From Mercenaria mercenaria (Eukaryota; Mollusca; Bivalvia; Venerida; Veneridae), in NCBI RefSeq assembly GCF_021730395.1, contig NC_069362.1, forward strand, positions 63,195,501 through 63,259,500: 64,000 nt of DNA. The letters run 5' to 3'. The notes beneath the pieces are model-generated. The model was not told where the DNA came from and ran no database searches. It saw nothing but the letters and a program-made list of their open reading frames with translations. The position numbers and the translations under genes are program-made. Positions within the stretch are counted from its first letter, which is position 1, and each line of letters starts with the position of its first letter. Shown here piece by piece: positions 45,977-57,625 of this stretch.

Positions 45977-47405
45977 TTTATCTTGGGCACTATATAAACA
46001 GAGGAAGACGCTTAACTTTGGTTCATAAAAGAACAATATATTTGAAAATAGTACATGTGACAATACACTATCACAGACAATACATCACAAAAATTAAGTT
46101 TGTGAATATGAAATACATCACAAAAATTAAGTTTGTGAATATGAAATATAATAAAGAATTGGCATACAAATATGCGAATCGTTTTCTTTCATACAATAGA
46201 CTTTAGACAATGCCAACATGATGTCTTCTATCTACTGCAGCTCCTTATTGTGCATCAAATGTCAAAGATGCAAAATCTAGTACCTTGAATATCTGATTCT
46301 CTTAGGACAATTGTGCTTAGAAATTTTAAGTACATGGGGTAACAATGTTACTGTGAAAGCATTTAATTTAATGGCCATGAAATTGTGGTTTGAATCAAAA
46401 CAGTTTCCTATGGGGAACACGTTTTTGTTGATTGACACACACGTTAAGTCCATGGAAATAAGTCCCCCCACCATCCCTACCTCCACATGCAGAAATATGA
46501 CCACTTTACAGAAAAAACTCAGAGAGAAGTGTCAATTACATCTGAAATAAATGTATGTAGAGACAGATTTTCTTACGGTTAAATGATAGAGAACATTTTC
46601 TCCAAATGAAGAAATAAATGCCTTTAACTAGTTATATATAATGATATTGAAAATTTTGTTGCTTCAGCTATAAAGGAGCACAATTTTTAATAAATTTTAC
46701 TCTTAAAAAACAGAATTCTATTTTAAACAAAAACAAATAAACAATGGCTCTCAACAAACTAACATACTTCAATGAAATATTTTTGAAGACTGCCGACAAC
46801 TTCTGTTTGTTATTCCAGAGTAAACTTATAAACAAAAATAAAATACACTTAAACTTCAGTTAAGGAGTAAGACAGATTCAAATGACCTTGTTGAAAGACT
46901 GAGCAGTTCCTTGAAATATATCCTACCTGCTGGACTCATTTGTATTCTTGATATATTAAATACGATTGAAACTCGGTATCTCGAATTCCAAGGGATCGAG
47001 CGTTGTATTTCGAGGTAACCAATGGTATTTTGTGCATGTGTTTTGGCACGGAACTTGCAAATGTTTTTGAGATAGGCAGAATTTTGAGATAAGCCAGTTC
47101 TAGCCACTGAGTTTCAACAGTAGTTTCATTATACGAACTGTGTTTTGCTGGTAATATTTATTTTTATCTGTATCTAAAATATTTTCAAGAAATCATTTTT
47201 TCCACAAACTTTAATAATGTTCACATTTATATCATCACATGTTTACTGCTTTGGGTTTCATCATATACACTGATTAACATACAACACAGCTTGTTTCTTC
47301 TCATTTTTATGCTCTTTATCATCTCAAAGTTTTACACTCGCTTAAAACTGCATCCAATCAGTTAATCCAAATTTTTTAAATGTCTTTACAAGTAAGCACT
47401 TTGCC
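45977..47405. other. Possible 3' flank or 3' UTR of the C2orf81 homolog
   Basis: Downstream of the minus-strand stop. No further exon seen. A 34-bp duplication (ACATCACAAAAATTAAG...) sits at 46082-46148. The ends of transcripts cannot be placed from sequence alone. Confidence 0.35.
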
Positions 47406-47606
47406 TCACGTTGAGATCTTCGGCTTTTCTGGAGGATGTGGTATTGCCATTATAGGTGGTAGTGGAGAATTATCGTGTATGGGACGCAGAATGGGCGTAT
47501 GTCTGTCTAATATATCAGAAACATCTAACCGTGGTGTGTTTTGGGAGACTGCAACTGGTTTTAGCCCCTTCTGTGTTTGACTCATCATGTCTACTCGTCT
47601 AATGTA
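47406..47606 (-). CDS. C2orf81: C2orf81 homolog, exon 10 and stop
   Basis: Acceptor CCTTTTTACAG. Codes YIRRVDMMSQTQKGLKPVAV, LDVSDILDRHTPILRPIHD and a Pro-rich end PHPPEKPKIST, then TGA at 47408-47406. Confidence 0.85.
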   Translation of the reverse strand, partial: YIRRVDMMSQTQKGLKPVAVSQNTPRLDVSDILDRHTPILRPIHDNSPLPPIMAIPHPPEKPKIST

Positions 47607-50600
47607 CTGTAAAAAGGAATGAAGAAAAATAAACCTTCAGTGTTTTGAAGTAATTAATTACATTCTAACAGGTTCTTTTATGTGCTGCTATTTTATACTG
47701 CAAATAGCGTAAAGTAAGTTAAAGGGGTGGTGACTTTCTTGAATGTGAACTGTACATTTTGATGAAAAGTTCGCTTCAAATCAATGCTCATATCTGCCAC
47801 TACTGCACAGATCGTCAGTTCAGTCCCTGGTAGACAGTAAATAATGGCAGTCTGTTAAACTGGACCTATACATACACTTGCATCTAATTATTTTGTTTTA
47901 ACCTACAAACCACCAGACATAACTACATGTAAAAAATTGCCAAATGGGCCTAAGAAGCTAAATAGCTTAGCATCCAGAAGAGGATGTTCCGGCCTCAACG
48001 ACTAAGTAAGTAAGTAAGTTATTCTGGTATTTACTGTTGCTGGTGTGCATGTGAAATGAACATGCTAGACTAAATACAAGTTCTGTTTTACCCACTAACC
48101 CTTACCCTGCTAAATTTCTATAATGAACTTGTCTTTCTTTTAATTTGGACAGTACCATTAACTGTTATAAGGGGTGCATACCAAAAAGATACTGACAGAA
48201 TGGCGAACAGTACAGGTCATGATCAGACTGCACAGATGTGCAGGCTGATCATGATCTGCACGGGTTGCAAAGGCAGAATCAATCATGTCCAGCATGGTAA
48301 GGGCTAAATGAAAGTCTAAATGATCTTTTTAATTAGAAACAACTACACTGATTACATCAAATGGAAGAACTGTAAAATATTTATACCCTAGATGGTCCCT
48401 GTTTAACTCTTCCACCTTCTTTTATAGATACACCTGGTGCTATTTCCATTGTCTCGATCTGAAATATCAACCAATCCTTTAACCCTGTATTTAGTTACAC
48501 AATGTATTTCCTTAGAAGCTACTTTCTATTTCAGAAATTAATTCATGTACCTGCATATAGAACTACGAAAGATTTACAAACATCAGATAAATGTACTGAG
48601 CAAGCATGCCTAGTGGTTTGAAGACTGAATAGAATGACATTTCTTTTCCAAACAGTTTTAAAATGGAAACTTTGCAAATTTACAACATTGTAAGTCCATA
48701 CATATTGGTTATGGTACTGTACTGTGAAACCATTAATGAAGGGCAAATTTAATGGATTTTGTGGTTGTACAAATCAATGAAATTAAATCCCACCAATCAA
48801 TTCAAGTTCCCATCTTCAAAAGGTGAAATCCATGAATTCTTGCATAAAACTGCTGTTCTTGTCACTTTTTGGGCCAAACTAGTGAATTTCACAGTAACCC
48901 TTTATTTCATGTTGTAAGTGTACCATAAATGAACTTGTTCTTGGTTATATATTTTACCTGTCAGAAATACTGCATTAACAGACTTACCATAGGTGGGGGC
49001 AGTGGTGTTTTAGCTGGAACTTGACTTTTAGTTTCTACAAAAGAAAAGACAACTCTTGCTATCACACCAGTATAAAAATAGGTGACTATCACAATGTTAA
49101 AGAGTACAAAACACATTTTTTAAGTGAAACCTAACAAGATTATGACTCAAGCAATGATTTTAAATAAACTGAATGATTTATATACATGAATGGTTTTAAT
49201 GGGAAACCTATCATTTGGTGAGGGGATACAAATGCATAAGATTTTTTTGGACAGTAAATGTTTCAGTGCCATATACAGTCAAACCTGTGTTAAAGACCAC
49301 CTCTAAACAGAGACCACCTGGCTCTAAAGACCACATGTTTTGTTTCCCATTTTAACTTTTACAGTGTAATTTAACCTGTGAATAAAGACCACCTCCCAAT
49401 AAAGACCACATTCTAAGGGTGGTCTTTATAGACAGATTTGACTGTATTCTGTAAAATCTGGATGACAAACCAGCAACCAATTTATAAGGTATATGGCACA
49501 AAATGATGCAATGTATAACCATTTTTGCACCAAAACATACCAGTAAAGCTTTCAGTAGTTTCGTCTTTCTTCTGTACTTTTCGTTTTGGTCTGGGTGCTA
49601 CATATCTTCCCGTTTTCATGGCATCAAGTCGAGCTTGTGCTGCCTCTACTGCAGGGTCTACCACTTGGTAATTTACCTTTATTCTGTAACATAATGAATT
49701 TTTATTTCTGTATAATATAAGCCTCTATAGAATCCAACATGTGTTGAACTTAAATCTACACATCTACATCAAAGTTTTACTACCTAAGATTTTAACTGTA
49801 TTTGTTACAAATTGCTAAAATTGATGTCTTTTAAAATGATTTACTGTGAAATCATTAATACTCGTGAGGGACTAGTTTTCGTGGATTTCGTGGTTGAGTC
49901 AATCCACAAAATTTAATCCCAACGAACAAATAAAATTCCCATTCATTTTATGTTCAAAAGATGAAATCCACAAATTCAGATCCCCACGAAATTGCCGTTT
50001 TGACCAAAACCATGAAATTTCATGACCACGAAATTAAATGATTTTACAGTATATTTCAGTATCAAATAAAAGTAAACCAAATTTTTGCCTAGAGCGTACG
50101 ATTGTGTTGACTTTGAATACATGCCATTCTTTATGGCTGAGTGCCATTTTAAACAAGACAACCTGGTGCACCTTGCAAAACATATGACCTCTTAAAATTA
50201 TTTTGTACCGGTATGTAAAGTTACATCAGCAGCTGTTTTATGGTGACATCCCAACTAAAATTGTGAGTGAATATCCCGAATGACCCAAAGTGCCTTCTTT
50301 CATATAAAAGCACCTGGGTAAGAACTATCAACTTAAATGGCTTTCACACAACTTGGGGCGTCTTCAATATACAGCAGTGAAATGAATAGCAAGTGATTTT
50401 TTATTTGACATTGAAGATTGTACAAAGCATTGTAATTTTTAATCCATTTATGGCCATTTCTATTGTGTGTAAAGAAATAAAGTAAGAACCTATGATTTGG
50501 AAGTCTTTCTGGATTCAGTTTGATAACAGCTACAACATTTCCATAATCGTCATATTCAACATCTTTATTTCCTGGAGGTCGACCAGCTTGCACCTGAAAC

Positions 50601-53600
50601 AGACAACTCTCTTTAAATTCATGAATATAAACAGTTGTTATATATTTAGTCTAATACTCTATGTTTTAAAGCTTTGAATAAATGTACACTACATCTACTT
50701 TATTTTAATGAGAAAATCTCAAATCGCTAGAATATTGTAACACTGAATCTGTACATGGTTAGAATTTTAAAATTTACCTTCTAACATGGCTCGACTTTTT
50801 TTGTCAGTGAAATTAGAAGAAAGTCAAGCACTTTATATAAATAACTGACATTGACCCTTGCAAAAAAAGGGGAGAACGTTCTGGTGTCAGATAGCTGCAT
50901 GATGTCCCATTCATCACTATGAGCATGAATGAAGTTCAAAATAATTTTTAGTAAGTTTTTATCACCATGTTTGAATGAGCACATTTTAACTGAAATAAAT
51001 AAGTCCTTCTTATGTTTTCTCATTAAATGAGCCATGCCATGACAAAACCAACATAGTGGGTTTGCGACCAGCATGGATCCAGACCAGCCTGCGCATACGC
51101 GCAGTCTGGTCAGGCTCCATGCTGTTCGCTTTTAAAGCCTATTGGAATTGGAGAAACTGTTAGCGAACAGCATGGATCCTGACCAGACTGCACGGATGCG
51201 CAGGCTGGTCTCGATCCATGCTGGTCGCAAAGCCACTATGTTGGTTTTCTCATGGCGCGGCTCAAATTTACTATAATTCTTCATTCAGAAGCTAGCACTC
51301 TCATGATTTAATTCATGCATATCTGACATCTGAACCATGGTAATCAGAGAAATCAAGGGAGTCCTAAAGTATTTAATAAATAAACAATGATCAACTGAAA
51401 TCCCAACAGAATGAGCCAAAATGTTCAAGTTTAGTTATACAGGGTTTCAAGCCATCCAAACAAAGACAGTTTATGTAAAACGACTGAAGTCTACATGAAA
51501 TGAGCCAGTGAGATGACATGCACCAGCAATTGATTTTTGCATGACCAAGCAGACTTATTCACTGTATATGACATTTGAGCCGCGCCATGAGAAAACCAAC
51601 ATAGTGGGTTTGCGACCAGCATGGATCCAGACCAGCCTGCGCATCCGCGCAGTCTGGTCAGGATCCATGCTGTTCACTAACAGTTTCTCCAATTCCAATA
51701 GGCTTTAAAAGCAGACAGCATAGATCCTGACCAGACTGCACGGAAGCTCAGGCTGGTCTGGATCTATGCTGGTCGCAAACCCACTATGTTGGTTTTCTCA
51801 TGGCACGGCTCATTTATTTTTATTTTTTCTTCTCACCTTGAGTATAGAGTGACATGATGCAGGCATTGTGATAAGCCCTGTCAGTTTTTCCTGTGGTGGT
51901 GGGGGCATGCTGGCCATTATCTCTTGTGTAAGCAAGGACATCTCTGTCTGCTCTAGGGATTCTGTGACATTGAAACCAGGAGAACGCATACGTCCTGTGT
52001 ATGGCTTGAACTTTCTTTTCTTCTTTTTCTCCGCCTGTAACATTTAAATGTTTGACACTGATATAACATTTCATTCTACTTCGTATGACAAAGTTTTGAA
52101 CAGAATCTAATGTTTTCTATGACTTTTTTTTACATAATTCTTAAATATTCTTATGGTTAAGCTTGATTTCAACATGTATTCTATCAATATATATATAACT
52201 ATATGTATATGCTAGTCTTCACTCCCCAATATCACATTAATTTTCAGTTATCTTTAAACAGGTATATGTGAAAGAATGTTACAAAATTTACCACAATACT
52301 ACACTACCAAGCATCAAAAACTTGATAAAAAAAACCCACAGACTTTATAAAAATGTTTTTCAACTCTGACCTCTGCTTTTCTTTCTTCTTCCTCCTTAGC
52401 GAGTCTCTCTGCCTCTTCCTTCTCGGCAGCCTCATCCTCCGATACCTGATCTTCTAATTCAGGTTCCTCATCTAAAACCACATCTCTGTAGTGGAAAATT
52501 AACAAAACATTTCAAAAGCTGACCTAGATAAACTGGTCGACACACTAGAAACATTACAACTCATTGCAGCCAAAAAAGAGAGAGAAAAATTTATTAAGAA
52601 ACTATGAGAAATTACCAAATGAATCTCTAAAAGAGAAACACTGATTTATTTCTTTTTTTTATGAGACAGAGCAATAAGAAGGAAATTCCATCCCTGTTTA
52701 CAGAGAAGTCCAAAAACTTGATAGAACCTTGTTTTGAGACAAAATCTCAACCTAATTTGAGATTTTCTCATCCACAACACAAGGGTTTGGTTGATTCACT
52801 TTTTCTTTTCTACATTTGTTTACCCTTTTCTTTTTTATCCTACAAAATGCATTTTTCATTGTGATTTTTCAAAACATACTTTTCTGCTGTTTCTTCTTCC
52901 CCAAGCTCTTCCTGGTTCCCTTCTGGTTCCTCTATGATTGGTTCTGGCACTGGGCTTGGTAGGAGCGTCCTGGGCACTGAACCCTGAGCCCAGCAATCTG
53001 TCTCTGCTGGATCAGGTTCTATAAAAAAAAACACACTTTCATTAAACAATTTTCTTTTTGGTTCCCTACCAGAAGTATTAAAGAAATGTAAATATATAAA
53101 CTCATAAGAAAGTTCAGCATCTCTCTTAAACTTCATCATTGTCCTGTTTTATTTCACCCTACAACTGTTTTGTTATAAATTGTACCTTATTAGCTTGTCT
53201 GATTTTTGAAAAAAGTCTACAAGGTATTGTCGTCACTTGATCGTCGGCATTGGTTTAAATTTTTGTTTAGGTCTACCTTTTCTCATAAACCATAAGAGCT
53301 ACAGCTTTGAAACTTACTTTTTTGTCATCATTAGGTGACTGTGTAGGCCAAGAACCATAACTCTGATACTCATTTTGTCAAAATTATGGCCCTTTTTGGT
53401 TAAATTTTTTGTTTAGGTCCACCTTTTTTCAAACACTAAAAGAGCTACAGTTTTGAAACTTTGCACACTTGTTTATCATCATAAGGTGACTATGTAGGCC
53501 AAGAACAATAACTCTAAACTGCATTTTGTCAGAATTATGGCCCTTTTTGTACTTAGAAATTCTGAACTATAAAACGTTTCTTACATACTAACCAGCACTT

Positions 53601-56029
53601 GCAGACAAGTGATTGCACCTGTAGGCGGTGCTCTTGTTTAAGTTTACAATGGTTCACAATAATCATTTTCTAACATACTAAAAAAAGACATACCTTCATC
53701 TTGTATCCAGCCAGGATCTGAGGCAGGGTCCTTTTCACCATCATCCCTGGTTAAAAACCTCCACTGTGGAAAGAAAACGTCATTACTTTTAATTTAAACT
53801 AAAATCTTTTCAATAATTAATCCATTGGCATAGTTGCAACAATAGAAATTTGGAAAACATGTAATAGGGACTTTAATGCCTGTGTTATTTTCATGATCAC
53901 ATGTGCATTTTGATTACCTATAGCATAATCTATATGGATAGGTATATCCTGCAAGTAATAATCTGTTTTTTATATGTTGAAAAACACTAAAATACTCTAC
54001 TGGGAACAAATAAAATGCCAGAGCACAACTTGTGCCCTCTTCAACAAGCTGCACTGTAATATATAAGTGATAAACAAATAAATGTATGAGCATTACCTCA
54101 ATGATACTCAGTAGAGCATCTGTAGCTTCTGACACAGTGAACGGTATAAGTTGCTTCTGTATGAAAAGGTCTAAACAGTTATCTAGTGTAGTGCCTATCA
54201 AATCACCTACAATATCCTCGACAAAATCGTCAGCACCATCACGATCTAGCATTAAATTCCTGAAAAATACAAAAAAAAAATAGATAATTAATCTCAGTGG
54301 TGATAAAATTTGTTTACAGTATAGATACTGAATAAGAATTATTTATTTTTCCTATGACCAAAGTATGCAAAATAGTGCAATGACTGGTTTTCACAACTTT
54401 TCACAAAACACCTGTGAGTTGGTGCATTTTATGATAAAACAATTGTAACTTTTCAGGTTCGGTCGATATGAGGATCTACCTACCTGACTAAGAGGCTATA
54501 ATTGTAAACTATGATCAGATACTGATTTATTCTAGAAAAACCTCATCAAATATTATCTAACTATTAAATGGCTATACACTGACTGTGGACAGAGCTATAA
54601 CCACAATTTAATGTCATGTATAGTAACAGCCATTTTTTAGTGGCATAACATATATATTCATACAATGTTTACTAAATTATACATTTATCGAAGTGTATAG
54701 TATCTTAAACCTAACACAAAATACTATTCATATACACATACATATTTGTTGTATGTTTATGTAGATGTTGTGTTGTGACTGTCCATATTTTTGAGTATGA
54801 AATTCTAGTAAAGCGTATCTTTAAACCTTTTATATGAAATATGGCTAACAGTTTTAAATGAAACAAAGAGTTCATACATAATGTAACACTAATTACACAG
54901 GATCAAACAGTTTAACAGCTGTCATCTGTATATTTATTTATTTATTTTGTTGGGTTTAACGTCGCACGGACACAATCTTAGGTCATATGGCAACTTTCCA
55001 GCTTTAATGGTTGAGGAAGACCCCAGGTGCCCCTCCGTGCACTATTTCATCACGAGCGGGCACCTGGGTAGAACCACCGACCTTCCGTAAGCCAGCTGGA
55101 TGGCTTCCTCACGTGAAGAATTCTACGCCCCAAATGAGGTTTCGAACCCACATCGATGAGTGGCAAATGGTTTGAAGTCAGCGACTCTAACCACTCGGCC
55201 ACGGAGGCCCCTCATCTGTATATAAGTAGACACTGTATAAATTTGACCATGCAGTGATATTTGTGTTAAGCATTTAATATTTAAAAAATTCTAAAGAAAG
55301 TTTATTTCTGTGAGTCTGTACACATGTAATCTTTATACCACTTACGATGAGAGTAGATATGAAATAAACATTGAGTATAAATTCTTTTCTTATATGGACT
55401 CTATGTAATTACATGAAATTTGAGAAAACCTGTGCATTTTCAACATAATAAAAATGTCATCAAATAAGTATAATATAGTTCAACATATCTCAGTACAATA
55501 TCTACCACCAAATCATATTTGAACAACATATATATCACAAGTACTACATGTGCCATTCAATAATTACATGCCTGACAATAATTAACAACAAATACAATGT
55601 CTTGAGTGAATGACAACTTATGTACAGCAAAAGATATACACATGTGTAAAAAATATATGATGCATTACCATAAACAATATAGCCAACATTGTATCCTTAC
55701 CAAGAGAAAGGAGAGGGACTGCTAACTGTACTGTAATCCACAGAAATTTGAAATTTAAAATTATTTCACAATGCATTGACAGACACACTAAGCCTAGATT
55801 ATTCTAGGTTAAATATTGTTATTCTAAGCTAAAAGGTCATTGAAGCAAGACTGATTTTTATGTTTATACTTTCTATTTTCTACATTGCAATGTTATACAT
55901 TTATATTTCTTACCAGTCATGATCATTGAATTTCCCTGGTACTATTTCATGGGAGACAACTGGGGTCTGTGCAGTTGGAAGCTTTCCTGCTTTGTCTGCT
56001 CTTGACTTTGATACCGCAGCTTTTGACAT
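47406..56029 (-). CDS. C2orf81: C2orf81 homolog, 10 coding exons, 431 aa
   Basis: Complete minus-strand gene. Exons: 55914-56029, 54097-54259, 53694-53763, 52880-53018, 52371-52485, 51837-52034, 50490-50593, 49541-49683, 48988-49034, 47406-47606; 1296 nt with all phases consistent and GT/AG borders throughout. Diagnostic matches to vertebrate C2orf81 as I recall it: IPFTVSEATDALL then EWRFLTRDDGE, TDCWAQGSVP, KLNPERLPNHR, and a basic GRYVAPRPKRK. The middle is Glu/Lys-rich (predicted coiled coil, about residues 140-215) and the C terminus Pro-rich. No signal peptide or membrane segment. The family (I believe DUF4639) has no established biochemical function. An acceptor-like TTCTTTTTTTCAG at about 56085 suggests an upstream untranslated exon. 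About 62% of the vertebrate length as remembered; the vertebrate C terminus is much longer. Confidence 0.9.
48098..48304 (+). mobile_element. MITE F copy 2, TA target (intron 9)
   Basis: 207 bp, ends ACCCTTACC / GGTAAGGGC-like inverted, TA on both sides. Body CTGCACAGATGTGCAG and CTGATCATGATCTGC as in copy 1. Confidence 0.75.
48722..48894. mobile_element. MITE Q copy, TA target (intron 9)
   Basis: Ends CTGTGAAACCATTAATG / TGAATTTCACAG, TA on both sides. Same family as 49844-50049 and 11562. Confidence 0.75.
48988..49034 (-). CDS. C2orf81: C2orf81 homolog, exon 9
   Basis: Acceptor CTTTTGTAG, donor ATG/GTAAGT. 47 bp, codes ETKSQVPAKTPLPPPM. The phases on both sides confirm it. Confidence 0.82.
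49276..49444. mobile_element. TA-target MITE with TAAAGACCAC repeats (intron 8)
   Basis: Inverted ends CAGTCAAACCTGT / ACAGATTTGACTG with TA on both sides, 169 bp, and four or five internal AAAGACCAC words. Tc1/mariner-type MITE. Confidence 0.8.
49541..49683 (-). CDS. C2orf81: C2orf81 homolog, exon 8
   Basis: Acceptor TTATGTTACAG, donor G/GTATGT. Codes RIKVNYQVVDPAVEAAQARL, DAMKTGRYVAPRPKRK, VQKKDETTESFT: a helix followed by a basic patch that could be a nuclear-localisation-like signal. Confidence 0.88.
49844..50049. mobile_element. MITE Q copy, TA target (intron 7)
   Basis: Ends CTGTGAAATCATTAAT / ATTAAATGATTTTACAG inverted, TA on both sides. GTGGATTTCGTGGTTG and GAAATCCACAAATTC inside. 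206 bp. Confidence 0.8.
50490..50593 (-). CDS. C2orf81: C2orf81 homolog, exon 7
   Basis: Acceptor CTGTTTCAG, donor AG/GTTCTT. Codes VQAGRPPGNKDVEYDDYGN, VVAVIKLNPERLPNH; the LNPERLP motif matches LDPARLP of the vertebrate protein. Confidence 0.88.
51029..51263. mobile_element. Fold-back MITE G, copy 2 (intron 6)
   Basis: Same family and length as copy 3, 314 bp away in the same intron, flanked by AAAT on both sides (the complement of ATTT). Confidence 0.9.
51577..51811. mobile_element. Fold-back MITE G, copy 3 (intron 6)
   Basis: 235-bp near-perfect palindrome beginning GAGCCGCGCCATGAGAAAA, with GGATCCAGACCAGCCTGCGC blocks, flanked by ATTT on both sides. Confidence 0.9.
51837..52034 (-). 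CDS. C2orf81: C2orf81 homolog, exon 6
   Basis: Acceptor AAATGTTACAG, donor AAG/GTGAGA. Codes AEKKKKRKFKPYTGRMRSPG, then SLEQTEMSLLTQEIMASMPP and GLITMPASCHSILK. The donor is only about 25 bp from MITE G copy 3. Confidence 0.88.
52371..52485 (-). CDS. C2orf81: C2orf81 homolog, exon 5
   Basis: Acceptor CCACTACAG. Codes DVVLDEEPELEDQVSEDEAA then EKEEAERLAKEEEERKAE, strongly charged coiled-coil type. The donor is GTCAGA, a weak GT site, but the frame to exon 6 is exact. Confidence 0.82.
52880..53018 (-). CDS. C2orf81: C2orf81 homolog, exon 4
   Basis: Acceptor TTTTTTATAG, donor AA/GTATGT. Codes EPDPAETDCWAQGSVP, the family signature TD.WAQGSVP, then a Pro/Glu-rich tail ending EETAEK. Confidence 0.9.
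53192..53636 (+). mobile_element. Tandem-repeat element J in C2orf81-homolog intron 3
   Basis: Begins AGCTTGTCTGATTTTTGAA, has two units (TTTTTGTTTAGGTC.ACCTTTT, GCTACAG.TTTGAAACTT), and ends ATTGCACC-tgtag-GCGGTGCTCTTG. A decayed relative of element I (59644). The intron lies on the other strand, and J ends 57 bp from exon 3. Confidence 0.65.
53694..53763 (-). CDS. C2orf81: C2orf81 homolog, exon 3
   Basis: Acceptor CTTTCCACAG, donor G/GTATGT. Codes WRFLTRDDGEKDPASDPGWI-QDE; the WRFL.RD.GE motif continues the exon 2 domain. Confidence 0.9.
54097..54259 (-). CDS. C2orf81: C2orf81 homolog, exon 2
   Basis: Acceptor TTTTTCAG; ends in GAG before GTAATG. Codes NLMLDRDGADDFVEDIVGDL, a helical acidic block, then FIQKQLIPFTVSEATDALLS. 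The best conserved part of the family. Confidence 0.9.
54930..55213 (-). mobile_element. tRNA-derived SINE (Leu/Ser-like head) in intron 1
   Basis: Minus-strand head GCCTCCGTGGCCGAGTGGTT, AGAGTCGCTGACTTCAAACC, then GTGGGTTCGAAACCTC. The body has a CAGGTGCCCGCTCGTGATG-type block and ends in AAATAAATAAATA on the minus strand. Confidence 0.85.
55914..56029 (-). CDS. C2orf81: C2orf81 homolog, exon 1 (coding)
   Basis: ATG in AAAATGTC context. Codes MSKAAVSKSRADKAGKLPTA and HEIVPGKFNDHD, then TG of a Trp codon; donor G/GTAAGA. HEIVPG and the following Trp match the conserved N terminus (DIVPGR...EW) of the vertebrate protein. Confidence 0.88.
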
Positions 56030-56333
56030 TTTTCCTTCACTGCTGCATTACACAAAATTTCCTATAAACTTGTCTGAAAAAAAGAACAGCATATATTTTG
56101 AATACATGTATCTTGGCTTAGCAATAACAAAGTCTTTTTTAGTTGTCTTTTTTATAAAAAAAGTCAACATGCAGAATAATTATTCCATAGAAAAGCTTTT
56201 ATATATTATGGTAACTGGAAATGTTGCCTAAAATTCATACTGAAATAGTCAGTACTTTATACTTGAAAGACATAGGGATATCCTAAATAGCAAGATTAGC
56301 ATATTCAGAGATCAAAGTTAACGTGTCAACAGG

Positions 56334-56785
56334 ATGGACGGATAGCTCAGTGGTTTGCACACTGGCCTTCCAATCCTGAGGTCGGGGGTTCGATCCCCGG
56401 CAGCTACTCGGGAATTTTCAGAAACGCTTTTCAGTGTTTCCCACCAAACTAGAGATGTACTGGTCAGGAACCCAGGCAATCCTTGCGTGTATCAGTGCTA
56501 TACACTGGGCACGTTAAAGAACCAGGCTGTCTATTCGCAACGAGCTAGGCTAAGTTAGCCGGACAAGCCTGTATCTGATTTCTGATCTCTCTTTCACGGG
56601 GGCTTTGTCTCACTCTGTCCCTCTGGTCAGATCCCTCTGTTTCTGTACTAGTAGAGGATGAATTATATAGAGGATGAATTATGCGCCCTGTGTGGCTGCA
56701 TTTGAACTATGTAAAGCACCTTTGAACGTGAAATTGATCATGAAAAGGGCGCTATATAAATCTGGTATAATAATAATAATAACTC
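56334..56785 (+). mobile_element. tRNA-derived SINE, plus strand, full length
   Basis: Head GGACGGATAGCTCAGTGG (A box), then CGGGGGTTCGATCCCCGG (B box). The body continues with ACTGGGCACGTTAAAGAACC and ends GGGCGCTATATAAATCTGG plus (TAA)n. It is upstream of the C2orf81-homolog start, within its presumed 5' region. Confidence 0.85.
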
Positions 56786-57437
56786 ATTTACTACAAACGA
56801 GAAGCAATTAATCAAACTGTCATATCTGTTAAATTTCATTACAACTGATGGCTTTACTGTAAAATAAATTTTAATATTAAGAGGTAAAAGCAACACAGAT
56901 GCTGTATCATCACACAACAAGTCTTCATACCTTCAGAAGTTCTGTAAGAAGTAAATCCTTTTCATGTATTTATATGGGGGGAATAATTTCCTCATTATAG
57001 GTAATGTATGTGTGTAATAATTTGTCAACAGTAAACCTATTATAATTTATAGATCTTTTAATCTCCAACAAGTTTTATGCAAACTAATTTCTGCGGAAAG
57101 AACAGAAAGGATTCTTGGGAGTTTTTTTGTGTAGGAAAGACTGGTTGGACTTTTACTGCAGCATATTTATATCTATTATACAGAAACAACATAAGGAATA
57201 AGAAGTTCTTATAGCAGTTTTTAGGCCACTGGTCAGGATCAGCTGCTTTTCCACAGCTTTAGATGTGCTTAATTTGTGTGTTTTTAGATGATATATATAT
57301 ATAGATAATATTTTCTTTTACAGCTATTTATATTCTTGTTGACCTCATATATATTTGTTAATGGTCGGTTAAAAAGCTCATCAGAGCTTATGTTTCATAA
57401 TATGACGTTTGTGTCTTGCCGACTTGAAATAAAACTT

Positions 57438-57625
57438 ACTGTATTGTATTGTATTGTAAGGAACACTGGCCTAGGTATAAAAAGAAGCCCTTTCCCATTC
57501 ATTAATGTAGTATTAAAAGGTCAGTCACAGGATGAGAAAAATGTGCAGTCAGTCAGGGGCTTGAACCCAGGACCCCTCCCTTACAGGGCAAGTGCTCTAC
57601 CGAATGAGCTAATGGGCTGCCTGAC
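57438..57625 (-). mobile_element. tRNA-derived SINE, minus strand, short
   Basis: Minus-strand head CAGCCCATTAGCTCATTCGG, TAGAGCACTTGCCCTGTAAG, TGGGTTCAAGCCCCTG, a clean tRNA-like fold. The tail (ATACA)n sits at about 57438-57460. Confidence 0.8.
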
